A stretch of DNA of 64,000 nt, taken from positions 2,760,001 through 2,824,000 of the forward strand of contig NZ_CP059400.1 in the NCBI RefSeq assembly GCF_014109805.1. Direction: 5' to 3'. Made by a program: the position numbers and the translations under genes. Source of the DNA: Legionella sp. PC1000 (lineage in GTDB: Bacteria > Pseudomonadota > Gammaproteobacteria > Legionellales > Legionellaceae). Below the pieces are notes generated by a model. That model had not been told where the DNA came from and ran no database searches. It worked only from the letters and a program-made list of their open reading frames with translations. How positions within the stretch are numbered: the stretch's first letter is position 1; the number at the start of each line of letters is the position of its first letter. Positions 6,949-15,471 of this stretch are shown here, in pieces.

Positions 6949-9900
6949 TTATTCCGGTAAATATGCGTATTGATATATTAATACATTGTCCTTGTCTGTC
7001 AGGTACATTGTATCTCCTTCATTATTCCACACTGCTTTTTTCCTGCCCATGAAGAGCAGCTTATTCTTACGGGTCTTGTTAATTTTATTAAGGTTAATGT
7101 TGCCTCCGGTATAGATTCTCAAATGATCATCCGGGCGCAGAGTAAATTGAGGTAGAACATATTTGTGGCCGGCTTTATCCTGTAGCAGCCATCCTTGCAC
7201 CTCCAGATCTGAACTGCCCCTATAAATAAACGCCACATGCTCTGCCTCTACATCAGGTCCCGCAGGATCACTTTCAATCGACACGTCAAAATTAGCCCTC
7301 TTATAATGGGCTTCTGCATTAACAACAAATGGAATGGTTTCTCGTATGGTGCCCTCACTACCGTCTGCTTTGATCCAGCTCACTTCCAGGATATTCAATC
7401 CGTCTTCAGTTTCATCCAGTATTTTCTCCAATACCATGTCATTGCCCAATTGGGACCAATTCGAAGCGCTTAGTGTGATTGGAACGGAGTTGAGCGTGAC
7501 TTGTATTCTCCTCGAGGACGGATCGGATACCATATCGTGGTTTCCATTTTTTAATCTCATACGCAGTGTGATCTCCTTGGGGTAAATAAACGGAAATCCT
7601 CTTACTGGATCACTCACTTCAAGTTCCACCAAGGGGTTAAAGTTATTTCTGTCGTATTTAGCTTTGGTTTTGTTCTTTTCTGCTTCTAGAAAAGCCAGTT
7701 CTTGTTCATGATTCAGTTGCTGTCTTTCCAGCTCTTTTTTATCCCTGCGTGCGATCAGGTATTCCTCAATTTTGATCAACATCGATTCAGGAATCAATGC
7801 GTTTAGCAGCTCAGTAGCCGTTTCGTCAATGGGTTTTAAAACAAAGCCAATGAGACCATCAATAATGGCATCTTCAACGGTTTGTTTCAAAGCGATCATT
7901 TCCTCCGCGATATCTGTACTCTCATCCACGTTCTCTGCCATTGTATTGACAGAAGTTTTTAAGGTGGTGCTTCCGGCCGTAATGGCAGTGTCCAGAATTG
8001 CAGACTCCACCGGCCAAACCGTATTCTCGAACGTTAGGATGGCTCCATCCCTTGTTGCTCCAGCTGGAATGGATTGTTTGATCGATTCGACATGGTGATA
8101 ATGAATATTGGCTTTGATCAATTCCGCCCAGGTGTCCGGGTGTTCCTCGAATGCGGTTTTAAAATCGTCAATCAGAGTGTCAATTCCGATCAATATGTCT
8201 ATGATATAATCATCTATGTAATCACTCAATTGATTGTATGCATCCAAGGCCTTTTTTGCCGCGAAAGATAATTGTTTTATATAGGACAGGAGGTCGGATT
8301 TGAGTTTAGTCAGAGCAGGCAGACTCAGTGTTAGGAAAAAATCTCCAAGTGCCGGTATCACCTTTTCGATGAAAACGCTGAATGCTTCCACATTGATTTT
8401 GAGCAAAAGATTGCCTAATTCTCTGACCAGCTCAATGTTTGGAATAAAGCCGCAATCCAGCAGCTTTTCGATATAAGGATCAGGGGATTCTGAATAATCG
8501 ATACTTCCCGCCGTGGATAACAAAATATCTCTTTTTAATACCCGCATAGTGTTTCTACGCTCTGAGGTAAAAATGGTCGGGCCGCTTATTTCCTTAAACG
8601 CGTAGGTCAGGTCCAGCAACAATTGGCGTAATGCTTCCACATGATCATTGAGATTAGATAAGTTCGGAAAGGTTTGTGAGAATAAATTCTTGCAATGGAT
8701 AAAGAAGGGATCCTGCGGATTGTTCAAACGGGTTCCCATATAATCAAAACCCTGATAGGTATAATCCAGGATAAAGTCGTTTATAATCTGATCAAAAAAC
8801 GCAATATTTCTGGCAAGCACAGTATAAACCACTACGCCACAGCCTGATGATATGCCATTCACAAATTGTGGCAGGTTAGTTATACCATTCAGGTCCTCGA
8901 TGAGGAAATTGTCCAGTTTTTTAAAAACAAATTCAGAAAACAGGTAAATTGAAGGACGGATGACTTCCTCGGTATATTGATATAAATACTCATTGCCAAT
9001 ATCATTGGTAATTTGAGGAAGCAGTTCACCCATGATCAACTGTTCGACGAATTGGGTTTTGACCAAGCCCTTAATTGCCTGATAAGAATGATAAGTAGAA
9101 AGATTACCTTCTCCTTTTAAGCCGCGTAATGCATCTTCGAAAATTTCCCCAAAAGTAAGGTCGAAATTGGATTCGAAATACTGTTTGAAATCCTCCAGTT
9201 CAGGAAAGATTTGATTTGCTACATTAGCTATTCCCACTTCCACCAAATAATCTACTGCGAGACTGATATCCACTTCGATAACGCTTTCATTGAGCGTCAA
9301 ACTGATTTCTTCTTTTATGAATTCGGGGGCTGATGGAAGATTTGAGTACTGTATGGATGTTCTCGCTTCACCGACTATCGTAGAGCCAATTCCGATTTCA
9401 GTTGAGTAAAGGCTCAGAAGTTGTTTGATCTCAAACCCGATAACACTACTTGCCCAAAATAGAGTCAGCGGTCTTTTGAAGCCATCCAATGCGCCACTGT
9501 CCAAAATATCTATGATATTGAACGCTTCAGTGATGAACACGTTTAAGTCTGTCAGTCGCAGGTCATCTTTGCGCAGAGTATCGACTAGGCGATTTATGGA
9601 CTCTTCCAGATCCGCTTTCTCAGGATCGCCAAGCTGGATGTTAAAAACTTTGTAATAGATCTTAGAAAATTCATTGGTAAGACTGCTGACTGCCGATTCA
9701 ATTATCTTATCAACCGCATAACGCTGGAGGTTAGCGATAAAATTGGTAAACACAACTCCGGCAACGTCTTGTTTACTGATAAACTCTCCGCGTTCCACAC
9801 TTTTGTGACCGAGATCGTAGGATATCAATACCAGTAAGGGAAAGCTGAAATCGAAACATTCTGCAAGCAGGTATTTATTAGAGATATCGGATTTGAGAAT

Positions 9901-10563
9901 ATACTTTTTAATTTCTGAACTGACCCGAATGGATGACCGATTAACCGCTCTGCGCAAATCTTTAAAGCCCGCATCACAATAGAAGTCATATCCAGCTCCT
10001 GCCTTAAGCCCGTATTTATACCCGCCAGAGATCTCAAATCCAGCACTGAGTTTTTTAATATCACAAACGATGTTGACATTTCCCTCTGCCATTGCAGAAA
10101 AGGCAATTCGCCCCCACACCCCCACTTCTGCTTTGACTTCTTCCAAAAATATGAGAAAAATATCTGCGGTAAAATCATCCAGGTGATTTTGAATCTGCTG
10201 TGAGAAAAACTCTGGGGTCAGGTAAATGGCAAGACTTCCAGACGCCATCGCCCTGGCGTAAGCTCCAAGGTAAATTGATAGTCCCAGCTTTTCCAGGAGA
10301 TTGGGTTCCAACCGGACCAGAGCCCTTGCACCGGCAGCAGCAGAAACATTCCCTTTGGCCTGTGCTCCGATGAAAAGAACATCCATGTTGCCCAGGATTT
10401 GACCTATTATCTCTCCATCCAGGCCTAAATTGATGCCGTGACAGAGATGGGCGCTAACTGTCACACCTGCTCTAATGGAGCCTTCAATATTTCCATTGAT
10501 AATCCCTTCTCTAAAGCCAGCATTTCCAGAAAGGTTAACTATTTCTATAGGTATTTCAGGCAT
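6949..10563 (-). CDS. large protein with C-terminal lamin-tail-like domain
   Basis: A 1204-aa protein without a signal peptide. Residues ~1-200 are rich in alanine and glycine with repeating amphipathic strands (GAQAKGNVSAAAGARAL). The middle ~800 residues are mainly helical. A lysine/glutamate-rich coiled coil lies near 930-960, followed by beta-rich Ig-like segments. The last ~110 residues have the pattern of a lamin tail domain: GWLLQDKAGHKYVLPQ, LRPDDHLRIYTG, then AVWNNEGDTMYLTDKD. Lamin-tail domains in bacteria are often at the C-terminus of secreted or surface proteins, especially in Bacteroidota. This gene and its 3' partner look richer in G+C than their surroundings, which suggests transfer. 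Function is unknown; a delivered toxin or structural protein paired with the HExxH protein is a hypothesis. Confidence 0.7.
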   Translation of the reverse strand: MPEIPIEIVNLSGNAGFREGIINGNIEGSIRAGVTVSAHLCHGINLGLDGEIIGQILGNMDVLFIGAQAKGNVSAAAGARALVRLEPNLLEKLGLSIYLGAYARAMASGSLAIYLTPEFFSQQIQNHLDDFTADIFLIFLEEVKAEVGVWGRIAFSAMAEGNVNIVCDIKKLSAGFEISGGYKYGLKAGAGYDFYCDAGFKDLRRAVNRSSIRVSSEIKKYILKSDISNKYLLAECFDFSFPLLVLISYDLGHKSVERGEFISKQDVAGVVFTNFIANLQRYAVDKIIESAVSSLTNEFSKIYYKVFNIQLGDPEKADLEESINRLVDTLRKDDLRLTDLNVFITEAFNIIDILDSGALDGFKRPLTLFWASSVIGFEIKQLLSLYSTEIGIGSTIVGEARTSIQYSNLPSAPEFIKEEISLTLNESVIEVDISLAVDYLVEVGIANVANQIFPELEDFKQYFESNFDLTFGEIFEDALRGLKGEGNLSTYHSYQAIKGLVKTQFVEQLIMGELLPQITNDIGNEYLYQYTEEVIRPSIYLFSEFVFKKLDNFLIEDLNGITNLPQFVNGISSGCGVVVYTVLARNIAFFDQIINDFILDYTYQGFDYMGTRLNNPQDPFFIHCKNLFSQTFPNLSNLNDHVEALRQLLLDLTYAFKEISGPTIFTSERRNTMRVLKRDILLSTAGSIDYSESPDPYIEKLLDCGFIPNIELVRELGNLLLKINVEAFSVFIEKVIPALGDFFLTLSLPALTKLKSDLLSYIKQLSFAAKKALDAYNQLSDYIDDYIIDILIGIDTLIDDFKTAFEEHPDTWAELIKANIHYHHVESIKQSIPAGATRDGAILTFENTVWPVESAILDTAITAGSTTLKTSVNTMAENVDESTDIAEEMIALKQTVEDAIIDGLIGFVLKPIDETATELLNALIPESMLIKIEEYLIARRDKKELERQQLNHEQELAFLEAEKNKTKAKYDRNNFNPLVELEVSDPVRGFPFIYPKEITLRMRLKNGNHDMVSDPSSRRIQVTLNSVPITLSASNWSQLGNDMVLEKILDETEDGLNILEVSWIKADGSEGTIRETIPFVVNAEAHYKRANFDVSIESDPAGPDVEAEHVAFIYRGSSDLEVQGWLLQDKAGHKYVLPQFTLRPDDHLRIYTGGNINLNKINKTRKNKLLFMGRKKAVWNNEGDTMYLTDKDNVLIYQYAYLPE

Positions 10564-11180
10564 AGTGATTACTCAATCTTTCCATCCCTGGTTTCTTACA
10601 GACCACCCCCGCTTAAAGTCGTCAAATACATTCTGATTTTCACCTGATTTCCAAACCTAGTCAATTATGAATTTTTACCGATCAAAGCTATGTCTTTGAC
10701 ATAGCGATTGCATTAAAAAAATAAATTCAATTGATCTACACTGCTTTCACTGCCCAAGGCCAATTATAACTGCTTTACAAAACCGTGGTCTATTCCGAAG
10801 ACATCGGTTACAAATTATATCGGGGTCTTTCCCAATTACAGAACTCGTGTCAGGGTGCTGTGCTGTTAAATCTGAGTGCCCCTCAATTGGTGTAGAGTCC
10901 CAACTTGTATTATGGGATATAAATGCGGTTTTCATGAGTGATTATTTGTTAGATTACATTAGTAATGTAATCTAACTCCAATCCGTACAAGCTGTATTAA
11001 ATCGAAACGGAGCCTATCATCAATTACGCAGTCATATTTTCTTGCAAATAAAAACGCGACCTTTGCAGTTAAAACAATCCCTAATAATGATTTTTTAGAG
11101 AAGTAGATAGTACCAAATTAATACATGAGCACGCGCATATTTTAGTCAACGTTTCATAGAGTATCCAGAAATAGATTTTT
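10564..11180. other. intergenic region with repeat copy
   Basis: No gene supported. It contains the second copy of the 32-bp direct repeat (10787-10818) and AT-rich filler. A short minus-strand frame at 10747-10935 crosses the repeat and has no family features. This probably marks the right edge of the transferred two-gene block. Confidence 0.5.
10787..10818 (+). repeat. 32-bp direct repeat, copy 2
   Basis: Identical to 1949-1980 beside the tRNA-Arg, in the same orientation. It lies about 220 nt past the start of the 1204-aa gene. With copy 1 it brackets the first module, the ISL3 stump and the lamin-tail/HExxH gene pair. Confidence 0.8.
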
Positions 11181-12470
11181 TCAATAAGACTCGGAAAAAT
11201 AATCATGAGTCCCTTGGGCTGCGACAGCTTCCGCCTGTCGATTTAATGCATGAATATAAGCAGCAGTACGCTGGTCAACTTGATAAGCTTCCTGTAACTC
11301 AAAAACTTTGTTAAATTCTCTTGATATGATAGCCCGCAAACGTCTTTGGACCTGTGCTAAGGTCCAATAGTAACCTGATTTATTCTGAACCCATTCAAAA
11401 TAACTTACCGTTACCCCGCCTGCATTAGCTAAAACGTCAGGCACGACGAGAATATCTTTTCTCTTTAGAATATCATCGGCATCTGCTGTAGTAGGTCCAT
11501 TAGCAACCTCAATAATGATAGGTGCTTTTATCCTTTCCGCATTTTCTTTAGTTATTTGGTTTTCCAGTGCCGCCAAAATTAAAATATCAACCTTTAATTC
11601 TAAAAGTTCTTCATTAGTTATCTGAGTTGCTTTAACCATTTGGCAAACTGAATCTTCACAGTAGACGGCTTGGACCTGTTCAAATTTGTTTTTTGCATAA
11701 ATAATACTTGAAATATCAAAGCCTTGTGCCCGGTATATACCACCTCTGGAATCACTCACTGCTACAAGTTTATAACCATCTTGATGTAACAATTGCGCTA
11801 AAGGTTGTGCGGCGTTTCCAAAACCTTGAATAGCTACGCGCATTTTTTGAGGATGCCATTTTTTTATTTTTTCCAGTTCTTTAATACAATAATAAGCACC
11901 TAAACCTGTAGCATTTTCCCGGCCCTGGCTTCCACCCAACGGTAAAGGTTTCCCTGTAATTACAGCCGGTGTTGCTTGACGGACAATTTTAGAGTATTCA
12001 TCCATCATCCATCCCATAATCATAGCGTTTGTATACATATCAGGGGCAGGAATATCTAAATCAGGTCCAATAAAATCTGCTATGGATGTAATGTAACTTC
12101 GGCTTAATCTTTCTAATTCAAGGCGTGATAATTGTTTCGGATGAACAATAACGCCACCTTTTGCGCCACCAAAAGGTATACCAACTACAGCACACTTAAT
12201 GGTCATCCAGAAAGCTAAAGCTTTTATTTCAGAAAGACTCACTTCTGGATGGAAGCGAATGCCTCCTTTAGTGGGGCCCCGTATAGAATTATGATGGACA
12301 CGATAACCGGTAAATATTTTTAATTGCCCATCGTCCATTCGTACTGGTATCGCCACCTCAAGGCATGCTTTCGCATGTTTTAACTTTTCAACTGCTTCTG
12401 GATCAAGAGAAGCGAGAGTAGAGGCATTATCGAGCCTGAGTAATGCCTCTTTATATAAATTATCATCCAT
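11181..12470 (-). CDS. gdhA: glutamate dehydrogenase (Glu/Leu/Phe/Val dehydrogenase family)
   Basis: A 429-aa enzyme that interconverts glutamate and 2-oxoglutarate plus ammonia. The catalytic region reads KCAVVGIPFGGAKGGVIVHP, with the essential lysine in GGAKGG. The substrate-binding N-terminal domain starts with a typical YRVHHNSIRGPTKGGIRFH. The Rossmann domain shows GFGNAAQPLAQLL near residue 215, and EVANGPTT and NAGGVTVSYFEW follow, both standard for the family. Length (about 420-430) fits the hexameric NAD-type enzymes. AAGGA precedes the ATG by 7 nt. Legionellae feed on amino acids, so glutamate catabolism is a likely role. Closely related leucine or phenylalanine dehydrogenases are shorter, which makes glutamate the best substrate call. 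Confidence 0.92.
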   Translation of the reverse strand: MDDNLYKEALLRLDNASTLASLDPEAVEKLKHAKACLEVAIPVRMDDGQLKIFTGYRVHHNSIRGPTKGGIRFHPEVSLSEIKALAFWMTIKCAVVGIPFGGAKGGVIVHPKQLSRLELERLSRSYITSIADFIGPDLDIPAPDMYTNAMIMGWMMDEYSKIVRQATPAVITGKPLPLGGSQGRENATGLGAYYCIKELEKIKKWHPQKMRVAIQGFGNAAQPLAQLLHQDGYKLVAVSDSRGGIYRAQGFDISSIIYAKNKFEQVQAVYCEDSVCQMVKATQITNEELLELKVDILILAALENQITKENAERIKAPIIIEVANGPTTADADDILKRKDILVVPDVLANAGGVTVSYFEWVQNKSGYYWTLAQVQRRLRAIISREFNKVFELQEAYQVDQRTAAYIHALNRQAEAVAAQGTHDYFSESY

Positions 12471-12615
12471 AAAAATATCCTTAAAAACATCCTCTTATTA
12501 CTATAACAAACATAATTATTTCCCATCTACTATAGCTATTTTTTAAAATGGATCCATCTTCGTAAAAGATAAATGTTTTAAATTCGCTCATTAATGATGA
12601 GTAATACTAAGCCCC

Positions 12616-12774
12616 ATGCGAGAAAGCGTATTAAATACTATAATTTCAACAATACCAATTGGGCGTTTAGGCCTCCCACAAGATGTTGCAAAAGCCGTTG
12701 TCTTTTTAGCATCCCCTGCTTCAGGTTTTATCATCGGGGCTAATCTAGATGTGAATGGCGGCCAGTACATGTAA
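12616..12774 (+). pseudogene. short-chain dehydrogenase (PhaB-like acetoacetyl-CoA reductase), C-terminal remnant
   Basis: 52 codons encode the end of an SDR enzyme, with IPIGRLGLPQDVAKAVVFLAS and then GFIIGANLDVNGGQYM. The GGQYM ending is characteristic of PhaB-type acetoacetyl-CoA reductases of PHB synthesis. The nucleotide-binding glycine motif and the catalytic Ser-Tyr-Lys are missing, so the fragment is inactive even though it happens to start with ATG. The intact hairpin terminator of the old gene follows directly. This is a relic of a deletion. Confidence 0.85.
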
Positions 12775-12781
12775 GAGGCTC

Positions 12782-12821
12782 AAAAGCAATGGTTCAAACA
12801 CTATGCAGAACCATTGCTTTT
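12782..12821 (+). terminator. hairpin terminator
   Basis: Perfect inverted repeat with 14-bp arms (AAAAGCAATGGTTC and GAACCATTGCTTTT) around a 12-nt loop. The A-run before and T-run after make it a bidirectional intrinsic terminator. It lies 8 nt after the SDR remnant's stop, and the truncated Usp gene starts about 30 nt later. Confidence 0.85.
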
Positions 12822-12852
12822 CAAACAAACTCTTTTCAAGGAGGAATAACTA

Positions 12853-13074
12853 ATGCAACGATTTCATAGTATCTTATTTGTAAGCCATGGAGTGAAGGAT
12901 GAAACAGAAGCTTTAAAGTTGGCACTAAAATTAGCCTCTAAAAACGAAGCACAACTGGGTATCTTAATTACGTGCCCTCCTTTTCCTGACACACTGAGTG
13001 AATACAAAACTTCTTATGAAGAATCGTTAATTGGCAAAATGAACAAACACCCGATTAATTTAACTACGTGTTAG
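12853..13074 (+). CDS. universal stress protein, truncated N-terminal piece
   Basis: A 73-codon frame with an excellent ribosome site (AAGGAGG before the ATG). The protein starts MQRFHSILFVSHGVKD, the first strand of a universal-stress-protein fold, followed by EALKLALKLASKNEAQLGIL. Complete Usp proteins are 140-150 aa or longer and carry a nucleotide-binding GxxG(9)GS near the end, which is lacking here. The last ~25 residues already look unlike the family. It overlaps a possible GTG start of the TerC gene. Either it is a decayed gene or a translated stub that feeds ribosomes to terC; decay is more likely, given the SDR remnant next door. Confidence 0.6.
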   Translation: MQRFHSILFVSHGVKDETEALKLALKLASKNEAQLGILITCPPFPDTLSEYKTSYEESLIGKMNKHPINLTTC

Positions 13075-13085
13075 AGAATAATCAG

Positions 13086-14057
13086 ATGACTACAGTCAGT
13101 GAGTGGTGGATGTGGTTAGGTTTTTTGGCCTTTGTGGTCATGATGCTTGCTATTGATCTGTTTTTATTGGGCGGGCGAAAAGCACATCGTGTTTCTACGA
13201 AGGAAGCACTGTCCTGGACAATAGTATGGTTCACATTAGCCCTCATTTTTAACCTGCTTTTATGGTGGTATCTTATTCATAATTCCAGCACCCAAATAGC
13301 TAATGAAAAAGCACTGGAATTTCTCACAGGATATCTCATCGAGAAATCTTTATCTATCGACAATGTGTTCGTTATTCTCATGATTTTTAGTTATTTTTCC
13401 ATCCCCGCAGAATATCAGCGTCGAGTCCTAATCTATGGGGTACTAGGTGCCATCGTCATGCGCTTAATCCTTATTTTACTGGGCATATGGATAGTGAACC
13501 AATTTCACTGGGTACTCTATCTCTTTGGCTTTTTGATGATAATTACAGGCATTAGAATGGTTTTATTCGCTGAACACGAACCCGATCTGGCAAAAAATCC
13601 TATTCTTCACTGGATGCGCCAGCATCTGCGAATTACTAATGAACTACAGGGCGAACGATTTTTTATCGTCCAAAACCAATTACGATATGTTACACCCCTT
13701 TTTCTTGTATTAATTCTTGTTGAAGTCAGCGATCTGATTTTTGCAGTAGATAGCATTCCTGCTATTTTTGCAGTAACGAATGATCCCTTTATTATTTTTA
13801 CCTCTAATATTTTCGCAATACTTGGATTACGTGCCTTATATTTTTTATTGGTAAATATGCACAGCCGCTTTCATCTCCTAAAATATGGGCTTGCATTTAT
13901 TTTGATCTTTGTGGGCTTCAAAATGCTCATTGCACCCTGGTTTAAAATCCCTATCTTCATTGCTTTGGGTATTGTAGTAATCACCTTGATCTTTTGCATA
14001 GTACTAAGCATCTATCAAACATCGCTATTAGCAAAGAAAACAATTTCCCGTAAATAA
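13086..14057 (+). CDS. TerC/Alx-family integral membrane protein
   Basis: A 323-aa polytopic inner-membrane protein with about nine hydrophobic helices. Family signatures are the N-terminal MLAIDLFLLGGRKAHRVSTKEAL, the SLSIDNVFVILMIF segment and LVEVSDLIFAVDSIPAIFA with the conserved acidic residues, then GLRALYFLL. The TerC superfamily (including E. coli Alx and YkoY) exports metal ions, in characterised cases manganese, possibly calcium. The ATG at 13086 was chosen because it begins the conserved part; a GTG 18 nt upstream overlaps the truncated Usp frame. The gene follows the Usp stub and is probably its co-transcribed neighbour. Confidence 0.9.
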   Translation: MTTVSEWWMWLGFLAFVVMMLAIDLFLLGGRKAHRVSTKEALSWTIVWFTLALIFNLLLWWYLIHNSSTQIANEKALEFLTGYLIEKSLSIDNVFVILMIFSYFSIPAEYQRRVLIYGVLGAIVMRLILILLGIWIVNQFHWVLYLFGFLMIITGIRMVLFAEHEPDLAKNPILHWMRQHLRITNELQGERFFIVQNQLRYVTPLFLVLILVEVSDLIFAVDSIPAIFAVTNDPFIIFTSNIFAILGLRALYFLLVNMHSRFHLLKYGLAFILIFVGFKMLIAPWFKIPIFIALGIVVITLIFCIVLSIYQTSLLAKKTISRK

Positions 14058-14083
14058 TTTTATTGGATAGATAAAAAGAAAAG

Positions 14084-14119
14084 CACGTATTACGGACTTC
14101 GTCTAATACGGGCTACGCT
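14084..14119 (+). repeat. palindromic repeat (REP-like), copy A
   Basis: About 36 nt built around the arms CGTATTA and TAATACGGG with the spacer GGACTTCGTC, followed by CTACGCT. Two more copies occur within 900 nt (14857-14895 inverted, 14982-15016 direct). It lies just after the TerC stop. Confidence 0.75.
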
Positions 14120-14307
14120 GTAACGCTTGTTAATTAAGATCTTGTAGTGTCCATAGACGATTTATTATTAACAACAGTGAGCGAATAAAAAACTTTTATC
14201 TTATCAATTATCCAATACCTAATATTAAATTTTAATCTGGATCTAATGTCGCCAGACTTTAATCAATATGCTATGTTTCATGCTCATTGGGTAGTTAAGG
14301 AGTAAGT

Positions 14308-14736
14308 ATGAGATTGACCATTAAAACCATACAATATTTTATCATTACAGCTTTATTATTTAGTTTAAGCGCTTGTATGAAAATAAAGCCTGATATGGCT
14401 TCTTACAAAGTTAAGGGGAAAGTATATACGCCTCTTAAATCTGCAAAAGGATATAAAGCACGAGGACTGGCTTCTTTTTATAGTAAACGCTTCCATAATC
14501 GTAAGACATCTAACGGAGAGCGGTACAATATGCATTCTATGACGGCTGCGCATCGTACGCTTCCATTTAATACCCGACTACGGGTTAAGAATCTAAAAAA
14601 TGGACGAACAGTGGTGGTTCGAATTAATGATCGTGGTCCCTTTTATAGTACGCGAATTATAGATCTTTCTTATGCAGCTGCAAGTCATTTGGGAATCACA
14701 AGTACTTCTATGGTAGAAATACAGGCTCTAAATTAG
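14308..14736 (+). CDS. RlpA-like double-psi beta-barrel lipoprotein
   Basis: A 142-aa lipoprotein. The first 22 residues are a signal peptide and lipobox (LSAC, lipidated Cys23). From about residue 50 comes the RlpA-type double-psi beta-barrel: GLASFYSKRFHNRKTSNGE, then MTAAHRTLPFNTRLRVKNL, then VVVRINDRGPF and IDLSYAAASHLGI. RlpA proteins cut or bind peptidoglycan glycan strands lacking stem peptides; the conserved barrel residues His and Asp (AAHRTLP, NDRGPF) are present. There is no SPOR domain, so it is the short form. A GGAGT motif precedes the ATG. It acts in the outer membrane/periplasm. Confidence 0.88.
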   Translation: MRLTIKTIQYFIITALLFSLSACMKIKPDMASYKVKGKVYTPLKSAKGYKARGLASFYSKRFHNRKTSNGERYNMHSMTAAHRTLPFNTRLRVKNLKNGRTVVVRINDRGPFYSTRIIDLSYAAASHLGITSTSMVEIQALN

Positions 14737-14856
14737 TGCTCTTTCCCATTTATTGCTTTTTATTTCACTGGAGAGTTCTCGGTAAGTCATCATAGATTGA
14801 TGTTGCAATTAACGGATCATATGGAATCTATCGGCAACTATCATTGCATTAGCAAT

Positions 14857-14895
14857 GCGTAGCCCGTATTAGACGTAGTCATAATACGGGTTTTT
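14857..14895 (-). repeat. palindromic repeat (REP-like), copy B, terminator-like
   Basis: Inverted copy of the element at 14084: arms CCCGTATTA and TAATACGGG, directly followed by a five-T run. The T tail suggests it also works as an intrinsic terminator for the RlpA-like gene 120 nt upstream. Confidence 0.75.
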
Positions 14896-14981
14896 CTCTC
14901 TGATTTTGGTACGTAACTATGTTTTACCAGTTAGATTTTATTCTTTGACTTTTAATAAAATTGGGATGAGGATGAGACTAT

Positions 14982-15016
14982 GCCCGTATTACGACTTCGT
15001 CTAATACGGGCTACGC
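14982..15016 (+). repeat. palindromic repeat (REP-like), copy C
   Basis: Same orientation as copy A and nearly the same sequence: CCCGTATTACGACTTCGTC, then TAATACGGG and CTACGC. The arms form a 9-10 bp hairpin. Confidence 0.75.
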
Positions 15017-15471
15017 TTGCTATTCATTTAGTATGCTGGTGGTTCGTGCGCACATGATTATATTTTTTATTATTATGTATTCATTAATCATTCAACAAAT
15101 TCTTAATGATAGTAGGGAATTTTCTCAATGCAAATTAGAAAAGTAATGCTGGTTAATTCAGGTACTCGTTTCTTCTGCTCCCAATTTTTTAATGTTTCCA
15201 GGTTGATGGTAGACGGATGAAAATTCTTTTTAGTGTTCTTTATAGCTCTCTAATATCATTAGGTAATAAAGACACAACTTCTAGAATGGGATGTAAATTA
15301 AATGTATAAAAAACCACTGGGAGATGGGTGAATGATTTAGAATAATGTACAGGAATAATATACAGTATGTGAAAAGAATTAATTGAATAAGTCCCAATAC
15401 GATTTATCATCTGCAATTTACTGACCAAGACTCGATCTACGCTTATTATCTTTCAGGAGGCCATCACATAG

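Larger units (their letters stand above)
14737..15471. other. intergenic region with REP-like palindromes
   Basis: No gene supported. It holds two copies of the REP-like palindrome described separately; the rest is AT-rich. A 62-codon minus-strand frame at 15240-15428 has neither a ribosome site nor family features. Confidence 0.5.

Noticed and set aside
10747..10935. 62-codon minus-strand frame
   Set aside because: It runs through the 32-bp repeat, has no ribosome site and shows no family features.
15240..15428. 62-codon minus-strand frame
   Set aside because: No ribosome site, unusual composition, no motif.
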